Source of the DNA: Caccovicinus sp051878975
GTDB taxonomy: Bacteria > Bacillota > Clostridia > Lachnospirales > Lachnospiraceae
Assembly (NCBI GenBank): GCA_051878975.1
Contig: JBJELD010000049.1
Coordinates: 1-54,250, forward strand
Length of the DNA stretch: 54,250 nt
Direction: 5' to 3'
Position 1 is the first letter of the stretch. Every line of letters begins with the position of its first letter. Below are positions 8,838-16,714 of the stretch, piece by piece. Under the pieces are notes generated by a model. It searched no databases. It was given only the letters and a program-made list of their open reading frames with translations, and was not told where the DNA came from. The position numbers and the translations under genes are program-made.

Positions 8838-9260
8838 ATGGCAGAAAATCACTTTTCATCAACGATAGAAGCGCTTTTTAAGGGCATGGACCAGTTTGTT
8901 ACGACCAAGACGGTTGTAGGGGATGCAGTAAAAATTGATGACGCAATCATCCTTCCGCTGGTAGATGTGTCCTGCGGAATGGCGGCAGGTGCCTTTGCGG
9001 ACGGCGGCAAGAATAAGGACAACGGAGCCGGCGGAATGAGTGCGAAGATGTCTCCCAGCGCGGTGCTGGTGATTCAGAACGGCGTTACCAAGCTGGTCAA
9101 TGTAAAAAACCAGGACCCGATCACAAAAGCCATGGATCTGGTGCCGGATCTGGTAAATAAATTTGCAGGCGGCCCGAAGGGCGCAGGCATTGTTTCTCCG
9201 GAAGCCATGGAAGCGGCAGAGGAGATAGCTGGCAGAGATCCGGAAAGCGAGAAGAAGTAA
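8838..9260 (+). CDS. gerW: GerW family sporulation protein (YtfJ)
   Basis: 140-residue member of the GerW/YtfJ family, a small spore protein needed for normal germination in Bacillus. It shows the family pattern: an N-terminal helix (IEALFKGMDQFV), a GDAV...ILPLVDVSCG segment, a Gly-rich loop (GAGGMSAKMSPSAVLVI) and a C-terminal tail with DPITKAMDLVPDLV. It has no signal peptide. A strong GGAGGAAGG ribosome site precedes ATG 8838. It lies 15 bases after the DUF2953 gene, so the pair is surely cotranscribed. Confidence 0.94.
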   Translation: MAENHFSSTIEALFKGMDQFVTTKTVVGDAVKIDDAIILPLVDVSCGMAAGAFADGGKNKDNGAGGMSAKMSPSAVLVIQNGVTKLVNVKNQDPITKAMDLVPDLVNKFAGGPKGAGIVSPEAMEAAEEIAGRDPESEKK

Positions 9261-9329
9261 TCGAAAAAGCATTTTTTCAACGCCCGCTGCATAGGATATC
9301 TCATAAGGACAACGAAGAGGGGTATCCGG

Positions 9330-9467
9330 ATGAAGCGGGTTTGCGGTTTAATGCTGTTTTGTTTCAGCTGCGGGATGGTTACCCTCCTGTTTATTCCGGT
9401 CAGACTGACTACGCTGATTTTTATCGTGGCCTGCCTGATTGTAGGATATAATCTGTTTTGCTGCTGA
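9330..9467 (+). CDS. 45-residue hydrophobic micro-protein downstream of gerW
   Basis: A short open frame reads MKRVCGLMLFCFSCG and ends in GYNLFCC. It holds two hydrophobic stretches (residues about 5-22 and 28-42) separated by a short VRLTT turn, a hairpin-like membrane topology. A GAAGAGGGG ribosome-like sequence precedes the ATG, and a terminator begins 17 bases after the stop. Similar very short cysteine-ended membrane proteins are, from memory, common beside clostridial sporulation genes, but I cannot verify this here. Cys-Cys at the C-terminus is unusual. It is probably cotranscribed with gerW, 69 bases upstream. Confidence 0.65.
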   Translation: MKRVCGLMLFCFSCGMVTLLFIPVRLTTLIFIVACLIVGYNLFCC

Positions 9468-9483
9468 AAAACGCAAAAAATAA

Positions 9484-9512
9484 CTCCGGCAGGAATCTGC
9501 CGGAGCTTTCTT
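9484..9512. terminator. Terminator between gerW operon and rpmB
   Basis: A perfect 9-bp stem, CTCCGGCAG (9484-9492) with CTGCCGGAG (9497-9505) and a 4-base loop, is followed by CTTTCTT on the plus strand. On the other strand the arm runs into a TTATTTTTT tract, so it can serve both the gerW transcript and the convergent rpmB transcript. Confidence 0.85.
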
Positions 9513-9533
9513 GTTGGTTTTCATTTTCTCTGA

Positions 9534-9719
9534 TTAAGCTCTTTCCACTAAACCGGATCTTAAGCAAGAAGTACATACGTACATCTTCTTAGCACCACCG
9601 ATGGTCTTAACCTTAACAGATTTTACGTTAGCTTTCCACATTTTGTTGGATCTTCTATGGGAATGACTCACAGCATTACCGAAGTGAGCAGCCTTTTCGC
9701 AGATTGCACATTTAGCCAT
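9534..9719 (-). CDS. rpmB: 50S ribosomal protein L28
   Basis: 61-residue bL28, a zinc-ribbon member with cysteine pairs CAIC near the N-terminus and CTSC near the C-terminus. The core GNAVSHSHRRSNKMW is intact. The start is the ATG at 9717-9719, preceded by AAAGGAGGTGCAAAAGTC on the minus strand; the longer reading from 9761 contains the ribosome site and is rejected. It is monocistronic, transcribed away from asp23, as commonly seen in Firmicutes where rpmB and the yloU/yloV pair are divergent. Confidence 0.97.
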   Translation of the reverse strand: MAKCAICEKAAHFGNAVSHSHRRSNKMWKANVKSVKVKTIGGAKKMYVCTSCLRSGLVERA

Positions 9720-9778
9720 GACTTTTGCACCTCCTTTAACGGTACTTGGACTTCTTTTCAAAAATCCACAACAAGTGT

Positions 9779-9807
9779 ATATTAACAGAAACTCGATAAA
9801 AAAGCAA
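9779..9807 (-). promoter_or_regulatory. rpmB promoter
   Basis: On the minus strand TTGCTT (9802-9807), a 17-base spacer and TAATAT (9779-9784) form a reasonable sigma-A promoter about 60 bases before the rpmB start. Confidence 0.6.
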
Positions 9808-9884
9808 GTGAAAAATAAAATTTTATTTCTTTTTTTCTCAAAATAGTGTATACTTGTCCATATAAATCATTAGGAGGCTACAAT

Positions 9885-10241
9885 ATGAGGGGTCGAATCA
9901 ATAATAAGCTGGGTGAAATCCAGATTAGTTCTGACGTCATTGCATTATATGCAGGCACCACTGCAGTTGAATGTTTCGGAATTGTCGGCATGGCGGCTGT
10001 CAGCATGAAGGATGGCCTGGTGAAGCTTTTAAAGCGTGAAAGCCTGACGCACGGAATCAATGTGGACATCCGGGATAATCATATGACCATAGATTTCCAT
10101 GTGATCGTATCCTACGGCGTCAGTATCTGCGCGGTTGCAGACAACCTGATTGAAAGTGTAAAATACAAAGTAGAAGAATTCACCGGAATGGAAGTTGACA
10201 AAATCAACATTTACGTAGAAGGTGTGAGAGTGATTGATTAA
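9885..10241 (+). CDS. Asp23/Gls24 family protein (YloU-like)
   Basis: 118-residue Asp23/Gls24 (DUF322) protein. Family signs are the short alternating beta pattern with IQISSDVIALYAGTTAVECFGIVGM, a central DGLVKLLKRE segment and the IDFHVIVSYGVSI strand, ending in VDKINIYVEGVRV. In Bacillus the homologue YloU is encoded just before YloV, and the same order is found here. Members are envelope-stress or membrane-associated proteins; the precise role is unknown. ATG 9885 follows TAGGAGG at 9871-9877; the longer frame from 9846 has no ribosome site. A TATACT at 9849-9854 could be its -10 box. Confidence 0.93.
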   Translation: MRGRINNKLGEIQISSDVIALYAGTTAVECFGIVGMAAVSMKDGLVKLLKRESLTHGINVDIRDNHMTIDFHVIVSYGVSICAVADNLIESVKYKVEEFTGMEVDKINIYVEGVRVID

Positions 10242-10257
10242 GGAGGAAACCGGTGAG

Positions 10258-11952
10258 ATGAATACCATTGATGCGAAGCTGCTTCAGAGAGCATTTTTGG
10301 CTGGGGCAAGTAACCTGGAAGCAAAAAAGGAGTGGATCAACGAATTAAATGTATTCCCGGTACCGGACGGTGACACGGGAACCAATATGACTTTGACGAT
10401 TATGGCGGCTGCCCGCGAAGTGGCTGCAGTAGAAAAGCCGACGATGGAAGCTCTGGCAAAGGCGATTTCCTCCGGATCTCTGCGAGGCGCAAGAGGAAAC
10501 TCCGGCGTTATTCTGTCCCAGCTGTTCCGGGGCTTTACCAAGGAGATTAAGGGCTGTGAGGAGATCGATGCCACGATTCTTTCCCGTGCGATTGTGCGCG
10601 CTTCAGAAACGGCGTACAAGGCTGTTATGAAGCCGAAGGAAGGTACGATCCTGACGGTTGCAAGAGGCATGTCGGAAAAAGCGGTAGAGCTTGCGCAGGA
10701 AACCGATGATATTCTGGAATTCTGTCAGAAGGTGATCGAGGAAGGAGATTATGTGCTGAGCCAGACTCCGGAGATGCTTCCGGTCCTGAAGCAGGCCGGA
10801 GTGGTGGATTCCGGCGGCCAGGGCCTGATGCAGGTGGTCAAGGGCTGTCTGGACGGTCTGCTGGGCAAGGAGATCGACATGACGTCGGCAGCAGGAGCCG
10901 TAAAACCGGCAGCTTCGTCTGCTGCAGCGCTGGATAAGTCCCAGATTGATACGGCAGATATCAAGTTCGGCTACTGCACCGAATTTATTATTAACGCGGA
11001 GCGGGAATTTCGCGATGAGGATGAGCATGCATTTAAGGCATATCTGGAAGAAATCGGAGATTCCATCGTTGTGGTTGCAGATGAGGATGTGGTCAAGGTT
11101 CATGTGCACACCAATCACCCTGGTCTTGTTTTTGAGAAGGCACTTACCTACGGCTCCCTTTCCCGCATGAAGGTGGATAATATGCGCGAGGAGCATCAGG
11201 AGCGCCTGATTAAAGATGCAGAAAAGGTGGCGGCCGATCAAAAAGCGCAGGAAGAAGCGGCAAGGGCAGAAAAGAAGGCGCAGGAACCAAGGAAGCCTTA
11301 TGGTTTCATTGCCGTTTCGGCCGGAGAAGGGCTGTCTGAGATTTTTACCGGAATCGGAGCGGATTACCTGATTGAAGGCGGTCAGACTATGAATCCGAGT
11401 ACGGAGGATATCTTAAATGCGGTAGATCAGGTCAATGCAGATACCATTTTCGTACTTCCGAATAACAAGAACATCATTCTGGCGGCGGAGCAGGCCTCGT
11501 TCATGGCAGAAGGAAAAAAGCTGGTGGTAGTTCCATCCAAAACCGTTCCGCAGGGAATTACTGCGCTGATCAATTTTATGCCGGATCTGTCTGCGGAAGA
11601 AAATCTGGAGAATATGAAGGCAGAAATGGCCAAGGTGAAAACCGGTCAGATTACTTATGCGGTCCGCTCAACCAACATTGACGGTATGGATATCTGCGAG
11701 GGCGATATCATGGCGATCGGCGATCGTGGCATGCTGGCGGTGGGCAAGAACCTTCCGGAAGCGGTCATGAAGGCTCTTGAGGCCATGATCGAGGAGGAAT
11801 CCGAGCTTGTGACACTTTACTTCGGTGCAGAAGTGGCGGAAGAAGAGGCGCAGGCTGTGGTGGAGCAGGCCAGGGAGCAGTTCCCGAATGTGGAAATTGA
11901 GCTGCAGAACGGCGGTCAGCCGGTTTATTACTATATGATTTCGGTTGAATAA
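10258..11952 (+). CDS. DAK2 domain fatty acid kinase-like protein (YloV/FakA)
   Basis: 564-residue protein of the YloV/FakA family. The N-terminal DhaL/DAK2 domain (about 1-200) has the ATP/Mg motif FPVPDGDTGTNM and the loop SLRGARGNSGVILSQ. The middle and C-terminal parts match the FakA-type domains ending near VEIELQNGGQPVYYYMISVE. FakA with a DegV-type FakB phosphorylates fatty acids for phospholipid synthesis; no FakB gene is in this window. A Lys/Ala/Glu-rich linker occupies about 325-345. ATG 10258 is chosen, with AAGGAGG 11 bases upstream; TTG 10234 overlaps the previous gene without a ribosome site. Confidence 0.94.
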   Translation: MNTIDAKLLQRAFLAGASNLEAKKEWINELNVFPVPDGDTGTNMTLTIMAAAREVAAVEKPTMEALAKAISSGSLRGARGNSGVILSQLFRGFTKEIKGCEEIDATILSRAIVRASETAYKAVMKPKEGTILTVARGMSEKAVELAQETDDILEFCQKVIEEGDYVLSQTPEMLPVLKQAGVVDSGGQGLMQVVKGCLDGLLGKEIDMTSAAGAVKPAASSAAALDKSQIDTADIKFGYCTEFIINAEREFRDEDEHAFKAYLEEIGDSIVVVADEDVVKVHVHTNHPGLVFEKALTYGSLSRMKVDNMREEHQERLIKDAEKVAADQKAQEEAARAEKKAQEPRKPYGFIAVSAGEGLSEIFTGIGADYLIEGGQTMNPSTEDILNAVDQVNADTIFVLPNNKNIILAAEQASFMAEGKKLVVVPSKTVPQGITALINFMPDLSAEENLENMKAEMAKVKTGQITYAVRSTNIDGMDICEGDIMAIGDRGMLAVGKNLPEAVMKALEAMIEEESELVTLYFGAEVAEEEAQAVVEQAREQFPNVEIELQNGGQPVYYYMISVE

Positions 11953-11976
11953 TCTTCATGCATCATAGTAAGGTTG

Positions 11977-12010
11977 AAGTGGTTCCGGGCAGGTCTCGGA
12001 ACCGCTTTTG
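11977..12010 (+). terminator. Terminator-like hairpin after yloV
   Basis: An 11-bp stem including G-T pairs (11977-11987 with 11997-12007), loop GGCAGGTCT, followed by TTTTG. It probably ends or attenuates the asp23-yloV transcript before recG. Confidence 0.7.
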
Positions 12011-12032
12011 CCGTGTGCGGCATGTACATACG

Positions 12033-12069
12033 CCGCTTCTGTTCACAGGGAGCTTGTGAACAGAAGCGG
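12033..12069. repeat. Perfect 15-bp inverted repeat upstream of recG
   Basis: Arms at 12033-12047 and 12055-12069 are exact reverse complements around a 7-base loop (GGGAGCT). The arm reads CCGCTTCTGTTCACA. No T tract follows, so it is not a simple terminator. It sits just before the recG ribosome site and could be an operator, an RNA stem or a processing site. Confidence 0.8.
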
Positions 12070-12095
12070 GAAAGAGAAGGAGGCAGTCAGGAAGA

Positions 12096-14153
12096 ATGAA
12101 GAATGAACAGCCGATTGAAGAATTGAAGGGAATCGGAGAAAAGACCGGAAAACTGTTCCGGAGGCTGGGAATTGAAACGGTTGCCGATCTGCTTCAGTAT
12201 TATCCGAGAGCGTATGATGCATTTGAAGAACCGGTTCCGATCGGACAGCTGAAGGAGCAGGACGTCGGAGCGGTCTGCGGAGTTCTGATGAAGCCGGCGG
12301 ATCTTATGCGGTTTAACGGACTCCAGTTGGTTTCGGCCCAGCTGAAGGATCTGACCGGAAGCCTTCAGGTAAGCTGGTTCAACATGCCATATATGCGTGC
12401 CAATCTGAAAACCGGCGTGCAGTATGTGTTCCGCGGCCGTGTAGTGAAGAAGCGGGGAAGGCTTACCATGGAGCAGCCGGAGGTATTCGCGCCGGAAAGC
12501 TACGGGGAGCTGGTTCACTCGCTGCAGCCGATTTACAGCCAGACCAGAGGCCTGGGAAACAAGGCAATTTCCAGGGCGGTTTCCCAGGCACTGGCAGTCC
12601 GCCAGCTGGAGCGGGAATATCTGCCCAAGGAGCTTCGGATGAAGTATCAGCTTGCAGAATATAATTTTGCCGTGGAGCATATCCATTATCCAAAAGATAC
12701 CGCGGAGCTTCTGTTTGCCAGAAAGAGACTGGTTTTTGATGAATTTTTTCTGTTTCTGATCGGTGTGCGCAGGCTGCAGGAGAAGCGGCAGAATCAGAAA
12801 TCCCGGTATGTGATACATCCCTCTGCCGAGGTGGAGGCCTTCCGGGAATCGCTCCCCTATTCGCTTACCAGTGCGCAGGAACGGACCTGGAAGGAAGTGA
12901 AAGCGGATCTGTGCAGCGGCCTTGCCATGAACCGGCTGATTCAGGGAGATGTAGGTTCCGGAAAAACGATCATTGCTGTTCTGGCACTTCTGGAGGCGGC
13001 TTGCAGCGGTTATCAGGGGGCGCTGATGGTACCGACGGAAGTGCTGGCCAGGCAGCATTACGAATCGATGGTACAGCTTTTTGCGGAGCATGGGATCACG
13101 AAGGTCCCGGTTCTGGTCACCGGATCGATGACGGCGAAGGAAAAGCGTCTGGCTTATGAAAAGATCCGGACGCATCAGGCGGACCTGATTATCGGAACGC
13201 ATGCGCTGATTCAGGAAAAGGTGATCTACGATAATCTGGCACTGGTGATCACCGATGAGCAGCACCGGTTCGGTGTGGGACAGAGGGAGGCGCTGGGAGA
13301 AAAGAGCACCGGGGGTCCGCCTCATGTTCTGGTCATGAGCGCGACTCCGATTCCGCGGACGCTTGCCATTATCCTGTATGGTGATCTGGACATTTCGGTA
13401 ATTGATGAGCTTCCTGCAAACCGGCTCCCGATCAAAAACTGCGTGGTGGGAAAGGATTACCGGAAACGGGCATATGACTTCATTGCGAAGCAGGTCACCC
13501 AGGGCCGTCAGGCTTACGTGATCTGCCCCATGGTGGAAGAAAGCGAGATGATCGAGGCAGAAAATGTGCTGGATTATACGAAACACCTGCGAAAGCAACT
13601 GCCGGATACCATTTCGGTGGAATATCTCCACGGAAAGATGAAGGGAAAAGAGAAGAATGCGATCATGGAGCGGTTCGCTGCCGGACAGATCCAGGTTCTG
13701 GTTTCGACGACCGTTATCGAGGTCGGAGTCAATGTGCCGAATGCTACCGTGATGATGATCGAGAATGCGGAGCGGTTCGGACTGGCTCAGCTGCATCAGC
13801 TGCGTGGCCGGGTCGGACGCGGAAAGTACCAGTCCTACTGCATTATGGTGAACTGTGCGGAGGACGGGGATGCCGGGGAACGGCTGGATATTCTGAACCG
13901 GTCCAATGACGGCTTTTACATTGCCTCAGAGGATCTGAAACTGCGTGGGCCGGGAGATATTTTCGGAATGCGTCAGAGCGGAGAACTTGCGTTTAAGCTG
14001 GCGGATATCTTCACGGATGCCAACATTCTGAAAACTGTTTCCGAAGAAGTGAACCGCCTGCTGGATGAGGATCCAGAGCTTCAGGAGGAGCCGCATCAGG
14101 AGTTAAAAAAGCGGATCGATCGTTATCTGCTTGCTCCTGACATCAATTTATAA
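12096..14153 (+). CDS. recG: ATP-dependent DNA helicase RecG
   Basis: 685-residue RecG, a superfamily 2 helicase that reverses stalled replication forks and branch-migrates Holliday junctions. An N-terminal wedge/OB domain is followed by Walker A GDVGSGKT near residue 285, the DEQH box near 387, the MSATPIPRT motif, and helicase motifs V and VI ending in QLRGRVGRG. Length and domain order are normal. An AAGGAGG ribosome site precedes ATG 12096. Following yloV is a standard Firmicute arrangement. Confidence 0.97.
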   Translation: MKNEQPIEELKGIGEKTGKLFRRLGIETVADLLQYYPRAYDAFEEPVPIGQLKEQDVGAVCGVLMKPADLMRFNGLQLVSAQLKDLTGSLQVSWFNMPYMRANLKTGVQYVFRGRVVKKRGRLTMEQPEVFAPESYGELVHSLQPIYSQTRGLGNKAISRAVSQALAVRQLEREYLPKELRMKYQLAEYNFAVEHIHYPKDTAELLFARKRLVFDEFFLFLIGVRRLQEKRQNQKSRYVIHPSAEVEAFRESLPYSLTSAQERTWKEVKADLCSGLAMNRLIQGDVGSGKTIIAVLALLEAACSGYQGALMVPTEVLARQHYESMVQLFAEHGITKVPVLVTGSMTAKEKRLAYEKIRTHQADLIIGTHALIQEKVIYDNLALVITDEQHRFGVGQREALGEKSTGGPPHVLVMSATPIPRTLAIILYGDLDISVIDELPANRLPIKNCVVGKDYRKRAYDFIAKQVTQGRQAYVICPMVEESEMIEAENVLDYTKHLRKQLPDTISVEYLHGKMKGKEKNAIMERFAAGQIQVLVSTTVIEVGVNVPNATVMMIENAERFGLAQLHQLRGRVGRGKYQSYCIMVNCAEDGDAGERLDILNRSNDGFYIASEDLKLRGPGDIFGMRQSGELAFKLADIFTDANILKTVSEEVNRLLDEDPELQEEPHQELKKRIDRYLLAPDINL

Positions 14154-14169
14154 AAAAGGAGAAGTGAAT

Positions 14170-14688
14170 ATGAATCAGACGATTGAAACAATTTTATCAA
14201 GAAGAAGTACCCGAAGCTTTCAGGTGAAAGGCATCGAGGAGGAGAAGTTAAAGGAGATCGTAAACTGTGCGCTTCATGCTCCGAGCGGCATGGGAAGGCA
14301 GACCTGGAAGTTTACGGTAGTTGTAAACCGGGAGAAGATTCAGAAGCTGGCGGCAGCCGTGGGGAAGGAGCTGGGACGGGACGGATATAACATGTATGCT
14401 CCGGAAGTCCTGATCATTCCGTCCAACCTGCGGGAAAGCCCCTTTGGCAAGGAGGACAATGCGTGTGCCATGGAGAATATCTATCTGTCTGCAGCTTCAC
14501 TCGGAGTCGGCTGTGTCTGGATCAATCAGCTGCGGGATGTCTGTGATGCTCCGGCAGTCCGCAGCATCCTGAATGAGTTTGGTATTCCTTCAGACCATGT
14601 GGTGTACGGGCTGGCTGCACTGGGATATTCAGACGGTACCCCGATTCAGCCGAAGGAGCGGATTGGCCAGGTAGAATGGATCCGGTAA
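14170..14688 (+). CDS. Nitroreductase family protein
   Basis: 172-residue FMN-dependent nitroreductase-like oxidoreductase. The N-terminal ILSRRSTRSF motif and the HAPSGMGRQTWKF loop bind FMN; ENIYLSAASLGVGCVWI is the conserved central helix and GLAALGYSDG the C-terminal signature. The substrate cannot be told from sequence; such small members act on quinones, nitroaromatics or flavins using NAD(P)H. ATG 14170 follows AAAAGGAGAAG. An upstream in-frame start inside recG is rejected. It lies 16 bases from recG and is likely cotranscribed. Confidence 0.93.
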   Translation: MNQTIETILSRRSTRSFQVKGIEEEKLKEIVNCALHAPSGMGRQTWKFTVVVNREKIQKLAAAVGKELGRDGYNMYAPEVLIIPSNLRESPFGKEDNACAMENIYLSAASLGVGCVWINQLRDVCDAPAVRSILNEFGIPSDHVVYGLAALGYSDGTPIQPKERIGQVEWIR

Positions 14689-14692
14689 CCAG

Positions 14693-15406
14693 GTGGTGAG
14701 CGGACATTACATAGTCAGACTGTTTCCGGTCTGCTTTCTGCTGCTGGTGTGTGTGCTTTCTGCACTTTTCCTTGCAGTGTTCCGGAAGAACATGCGGATG
14801 GCCGAACAGCTTCGGCGCCGGCAGCAGATCGGAAAGCTGGGAGAGGAGGATACACTCCGACAGCTGGAGAAAATCCGGGGGCATAAGCGTATTCTGTCCA
14901 ACCTGTATGTGCCGTTGCCGGATGGAGAAAACACAACAGAGATCGATGCGGTAATGGTTCATGAGAAAGGGATATTTGTTGTGGAGAACAAAAATTATTC
15001 CGGAACGATTTACGGCAGAGAAGAGGAATACCGCTGGCTGCAGATACAGAGACAGGGAAGAAAGAAGTGGACGAAGCATTTTTACAGTCCCGTCCGGCAG
15101 AATCAGACGCATATCCGGCATCTGAAGCGATTCCTTTCACAGAAGGAAGAAACGCAGCCGATCCCTTATATTTCGGTGATCACCTTCAATGATGGGGCAA
15201 AGCTTAGACGGATCCGGATCCGTTCGAAAGAAATGATGGTATCGGAAAGCAGGAAGATAAAAAAAAGGCTGCGAAGAAAAATGAGATGGATGCCCAGGGT
15301 GCTTACAAGAAAACAGGTTGAAGAGATTTACGAGGCGCTGCTGCCTTTGGAAAATCCGGGAAGGCGTATCCGGAAGCAGCATGCGAGGTATCTGAATTAC
15401 CGTTGA
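14693..15406 (+). CDS. Membrane-anchored NERD domain protein
   Basis: 237 residues: a single N-terminal membrane segment (about 9-30), a basic juxtamembrane helix, then a NERD (nuclease-related) domain. The restriction-fold active-site pattern is visible around 82-100 as TEIDAV followed by GIFVVENKN (Asp, then Glu-x-Lys), so the nuclease residues seem intact. The C-terminal third is very basic (KKRLRRKMRW). The start appears to be GTG 14693, four bases after the nitroreductase stop, with only a weak AGG upstream; GTG 14696 is an equal alternative. Cellular function is unknown for the family. Confidence 0.85.
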   Translation: MVSGHYIVRLFPVCFLLLVCVLSALFLAVFRKNMRMAEQLRRRQQIGKLGEEDTLRQLEKIRGHKRILSNLYVPLPDGENTTEIDAVMVHEKGIFVVENKNYSGTIYGREEEYRWLQIQRQGRKKWTKHFYSPVRQNQTHIRHLKRFLSQKEETQPIPYISVITFNDGAKLRRIRIRSKEMMVSESRKIKKRLRRKMRWMPRVLTRKQVEEIYEALLPLENPGRRIRKQHARYLNYR

Positions 15407-15432
15407 AAATCAGATGAAAGAAGGAAATATCG

Positions 15433-15957
15433 ATGCAGATGGACAGCGCCAGTGCGCAGTATGAGAAAATGACGGAGACACCGGTACATCGTCTGGTGGT
15501 GATGTTGGGGATTCCGACCTTGTGAGCAGCCTGGGTACCAGTGCCAGCGGGGCGACCGGAATTGTGTTCGCTCTGATGGCGATCATACAGGCATTCGGTT
15601 ACAAGCTTTTTCCTCTCCCTGCTTTGCGGGAGCGTGATCCTGGTTCTGGGATTATGGTTTCAGAATCCGCTGATGCGTCTTCTGGGAAGCACGGACTCCA
15701 TTCTGCCTTATGCAAGAGACTACAGCACCTATATCCTGCTGGCGGCTCCGGCCATGGCTTCCAGCTGCGTCAGTGCCTTTAATTACGGAGCCGGGAAGTA
15801 CAGCCGCGTCAAGGAAGCCTTTCGTTTTACCTGCAGCTTCAGCATTGCAGTTATGTGCGTGGCTGCTGGTCTGGGAATGGTTCTGGCCGGACCGATTATC
15901 GCCACATTCGTAAAACTGCCGCCGGGATACTGCAGGAAGGCTGATGCCTCATCATGA
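15433..15957 (+). pseudogene. MATE family efflux transporter remnant with several internal deletions
   Basis: Fragments of one MATE transporter appear in order. 15433-15519 encodes the N-terminus (MQMDSASAQYEKMTETPVHR...MLGIPT), then a stop at 15523. The next piece (VSSLGTSASGATGIVFALMA) continues in another frame from 15522. Near 15606 the frame changes again to LSLLCGS...NPLMRLLGSTDSILPYA. In that frame AAPAMASS joins directly to VSAFNYGAGKYSRVKEAFRF, a segment that belongs much further along in intact family members, so a large middle portion is missing. At least three deletions are needed. The trailing 15958-16008 has no clear homology. There is no intact start-to-stop product. Confidence 0.85.
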
Positions 15958-16008
15958 TTTACCCATCGATCTTCGGGGAAGCGAAGAAAATCATACCGTA
16001 CACAGCAG

Positions 16009-16659
16009 CTAAATGGTATGTTTTAAAGTAAACTGGTTTTTGTGAAATTCCAGAATTTCTTCCTCCCGCATGCGTCCCAGTTCCTTGGAAAGCGCGCTGC
16101 GGTCAAGATTCAGATAATCGGCCATTTGCTGACGGTTAAATGGAATTTGAAAGGTAGTGCTGCCGGCTTTCACAGATTCATGAGATAGGTAGGTCAGAAT
16201 CCGGGCCCGAATGGATTTGGGCGCTGTACAGAAAATTCGGTTGGAAAGCACGATATTTTTCTGAACCGATGCACGCAGAATGTTTTTCAGAAATTTGTTC
16301 TGCCAGGAACGATTGGAAAACGGATCGCCTGTCAGAATATGCAGATTCAAAAATAAAATTTCACAGCTTTCAGCAGCGATTACATCCACCATCATTGGTT
16401 CCTGACATAAGGCGTAAGTTTCTGCAAAAATTTGACCGGGAGCAACATTGCTCAGGATGCTTCGATTTCCCCAGAGATCGTTGATTTCAATGTTGACGCT
16501 GCCCGACTGTACGATTCCGATTTCAGATACAATGGTTCCGGTGTGGAAGATGACCGCATTTTTTGCAAAGGAGCCACGCCGCATACAGTGAGTTTTTTGC
16601 AGCTCGTTCCATTCCGTTTCCTCCATTCCGTCAAACAAGGAAGATAAGATTTTTTTCAT
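16009..16659 (-). CDS. Crp/Fnr family transcriptional regulator
   Basis: 216-residue regulator with an N-terminal cyclic-nucleotide-binding-like effector domain and a C-terminal winged helix with recognition helix region FNRQQMADYLNLDRSALSKELGRM. No N-terminal FNR-type cysteine cluster is seen, so direct Fe-S sensing is unlikely; related clostridial regulators paired with ferredoxin-type proteins or hydroxylamine reductase (HcpR-like) respond to nitrosative stress, but that assignment is inference. The start is the ATG at 16657-16659 with AAAGGACG upstream; the 29 extra residues of the longer frame would be encoded by the operator region. A 14-bp palindrome lies 14 bases upstream. Confidence 0.9.
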   Translation of the reverse strand: MKKILSSLFDGMEETEWNELQKTHCMRRGSFAKNAVIFHTGTIVSEIGIVQSGSVNIEINDLWGNRSILSNVAPGQIFAETYALCQEPMMVDVIAAESCEILFLNLHILTGDPFSNRSWQNKFLKNILRASVQKNIVLSNRIFCTAPKSIRARILTYLSHESVKAGSTTFQIPFNRQQMADYLNLDRSALSKELGRMREEEILEFHKNQFTLKHTI

Positions 16660-16672
16660 AGCACGTCCTTTC

Positions 16673-16686
16673 GTGGTTATAACCAC
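16673..16686. promoter_or_regulatory. 14-bp palindromic operator, likely Crp/Fnr site
   Basis: GTGGTTATAACCAC is a perfect palindrome between the divergent regulator and ferredoxin genes. Its centre (16679.5) is exactly 41.5 bases upstream of the start predicted from the ferredoxin -10 box, the classic class II activator position. It is also close enough to the regulator gene to allow autoregulation. Confidence 0.7.
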
Positions 16687-16708
16687 CGAATTGATGATTG
16701 AATTATAG

Positions 16709-16714
16709 TATAAT
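16709..16714 (+). promoter_or_regulatory. -10 box for the ferredoxin-type gene
   Basis: A perfect TATAAT with no recognisable -35 box at 17 bases; the palindrome at 16673-16686 occupies that place, as expected for an activator-dependent promoter. Confidence 0.65.

Noticed and set aside
12087..13796. Long minus-strand open frame opposite recG
   Set aside because: It is a shadow of the RecG codon pattern; its translation has no family features and no ribosome site.
15958..16008. Possible third gene remnant after the MATE pseudogene (a frame reading LMPHHDLPIDLRGSEEN)
   Set aside because: It looks protein-like but I could not assign it to any family or to the MATE C-terminus, so it is not called.
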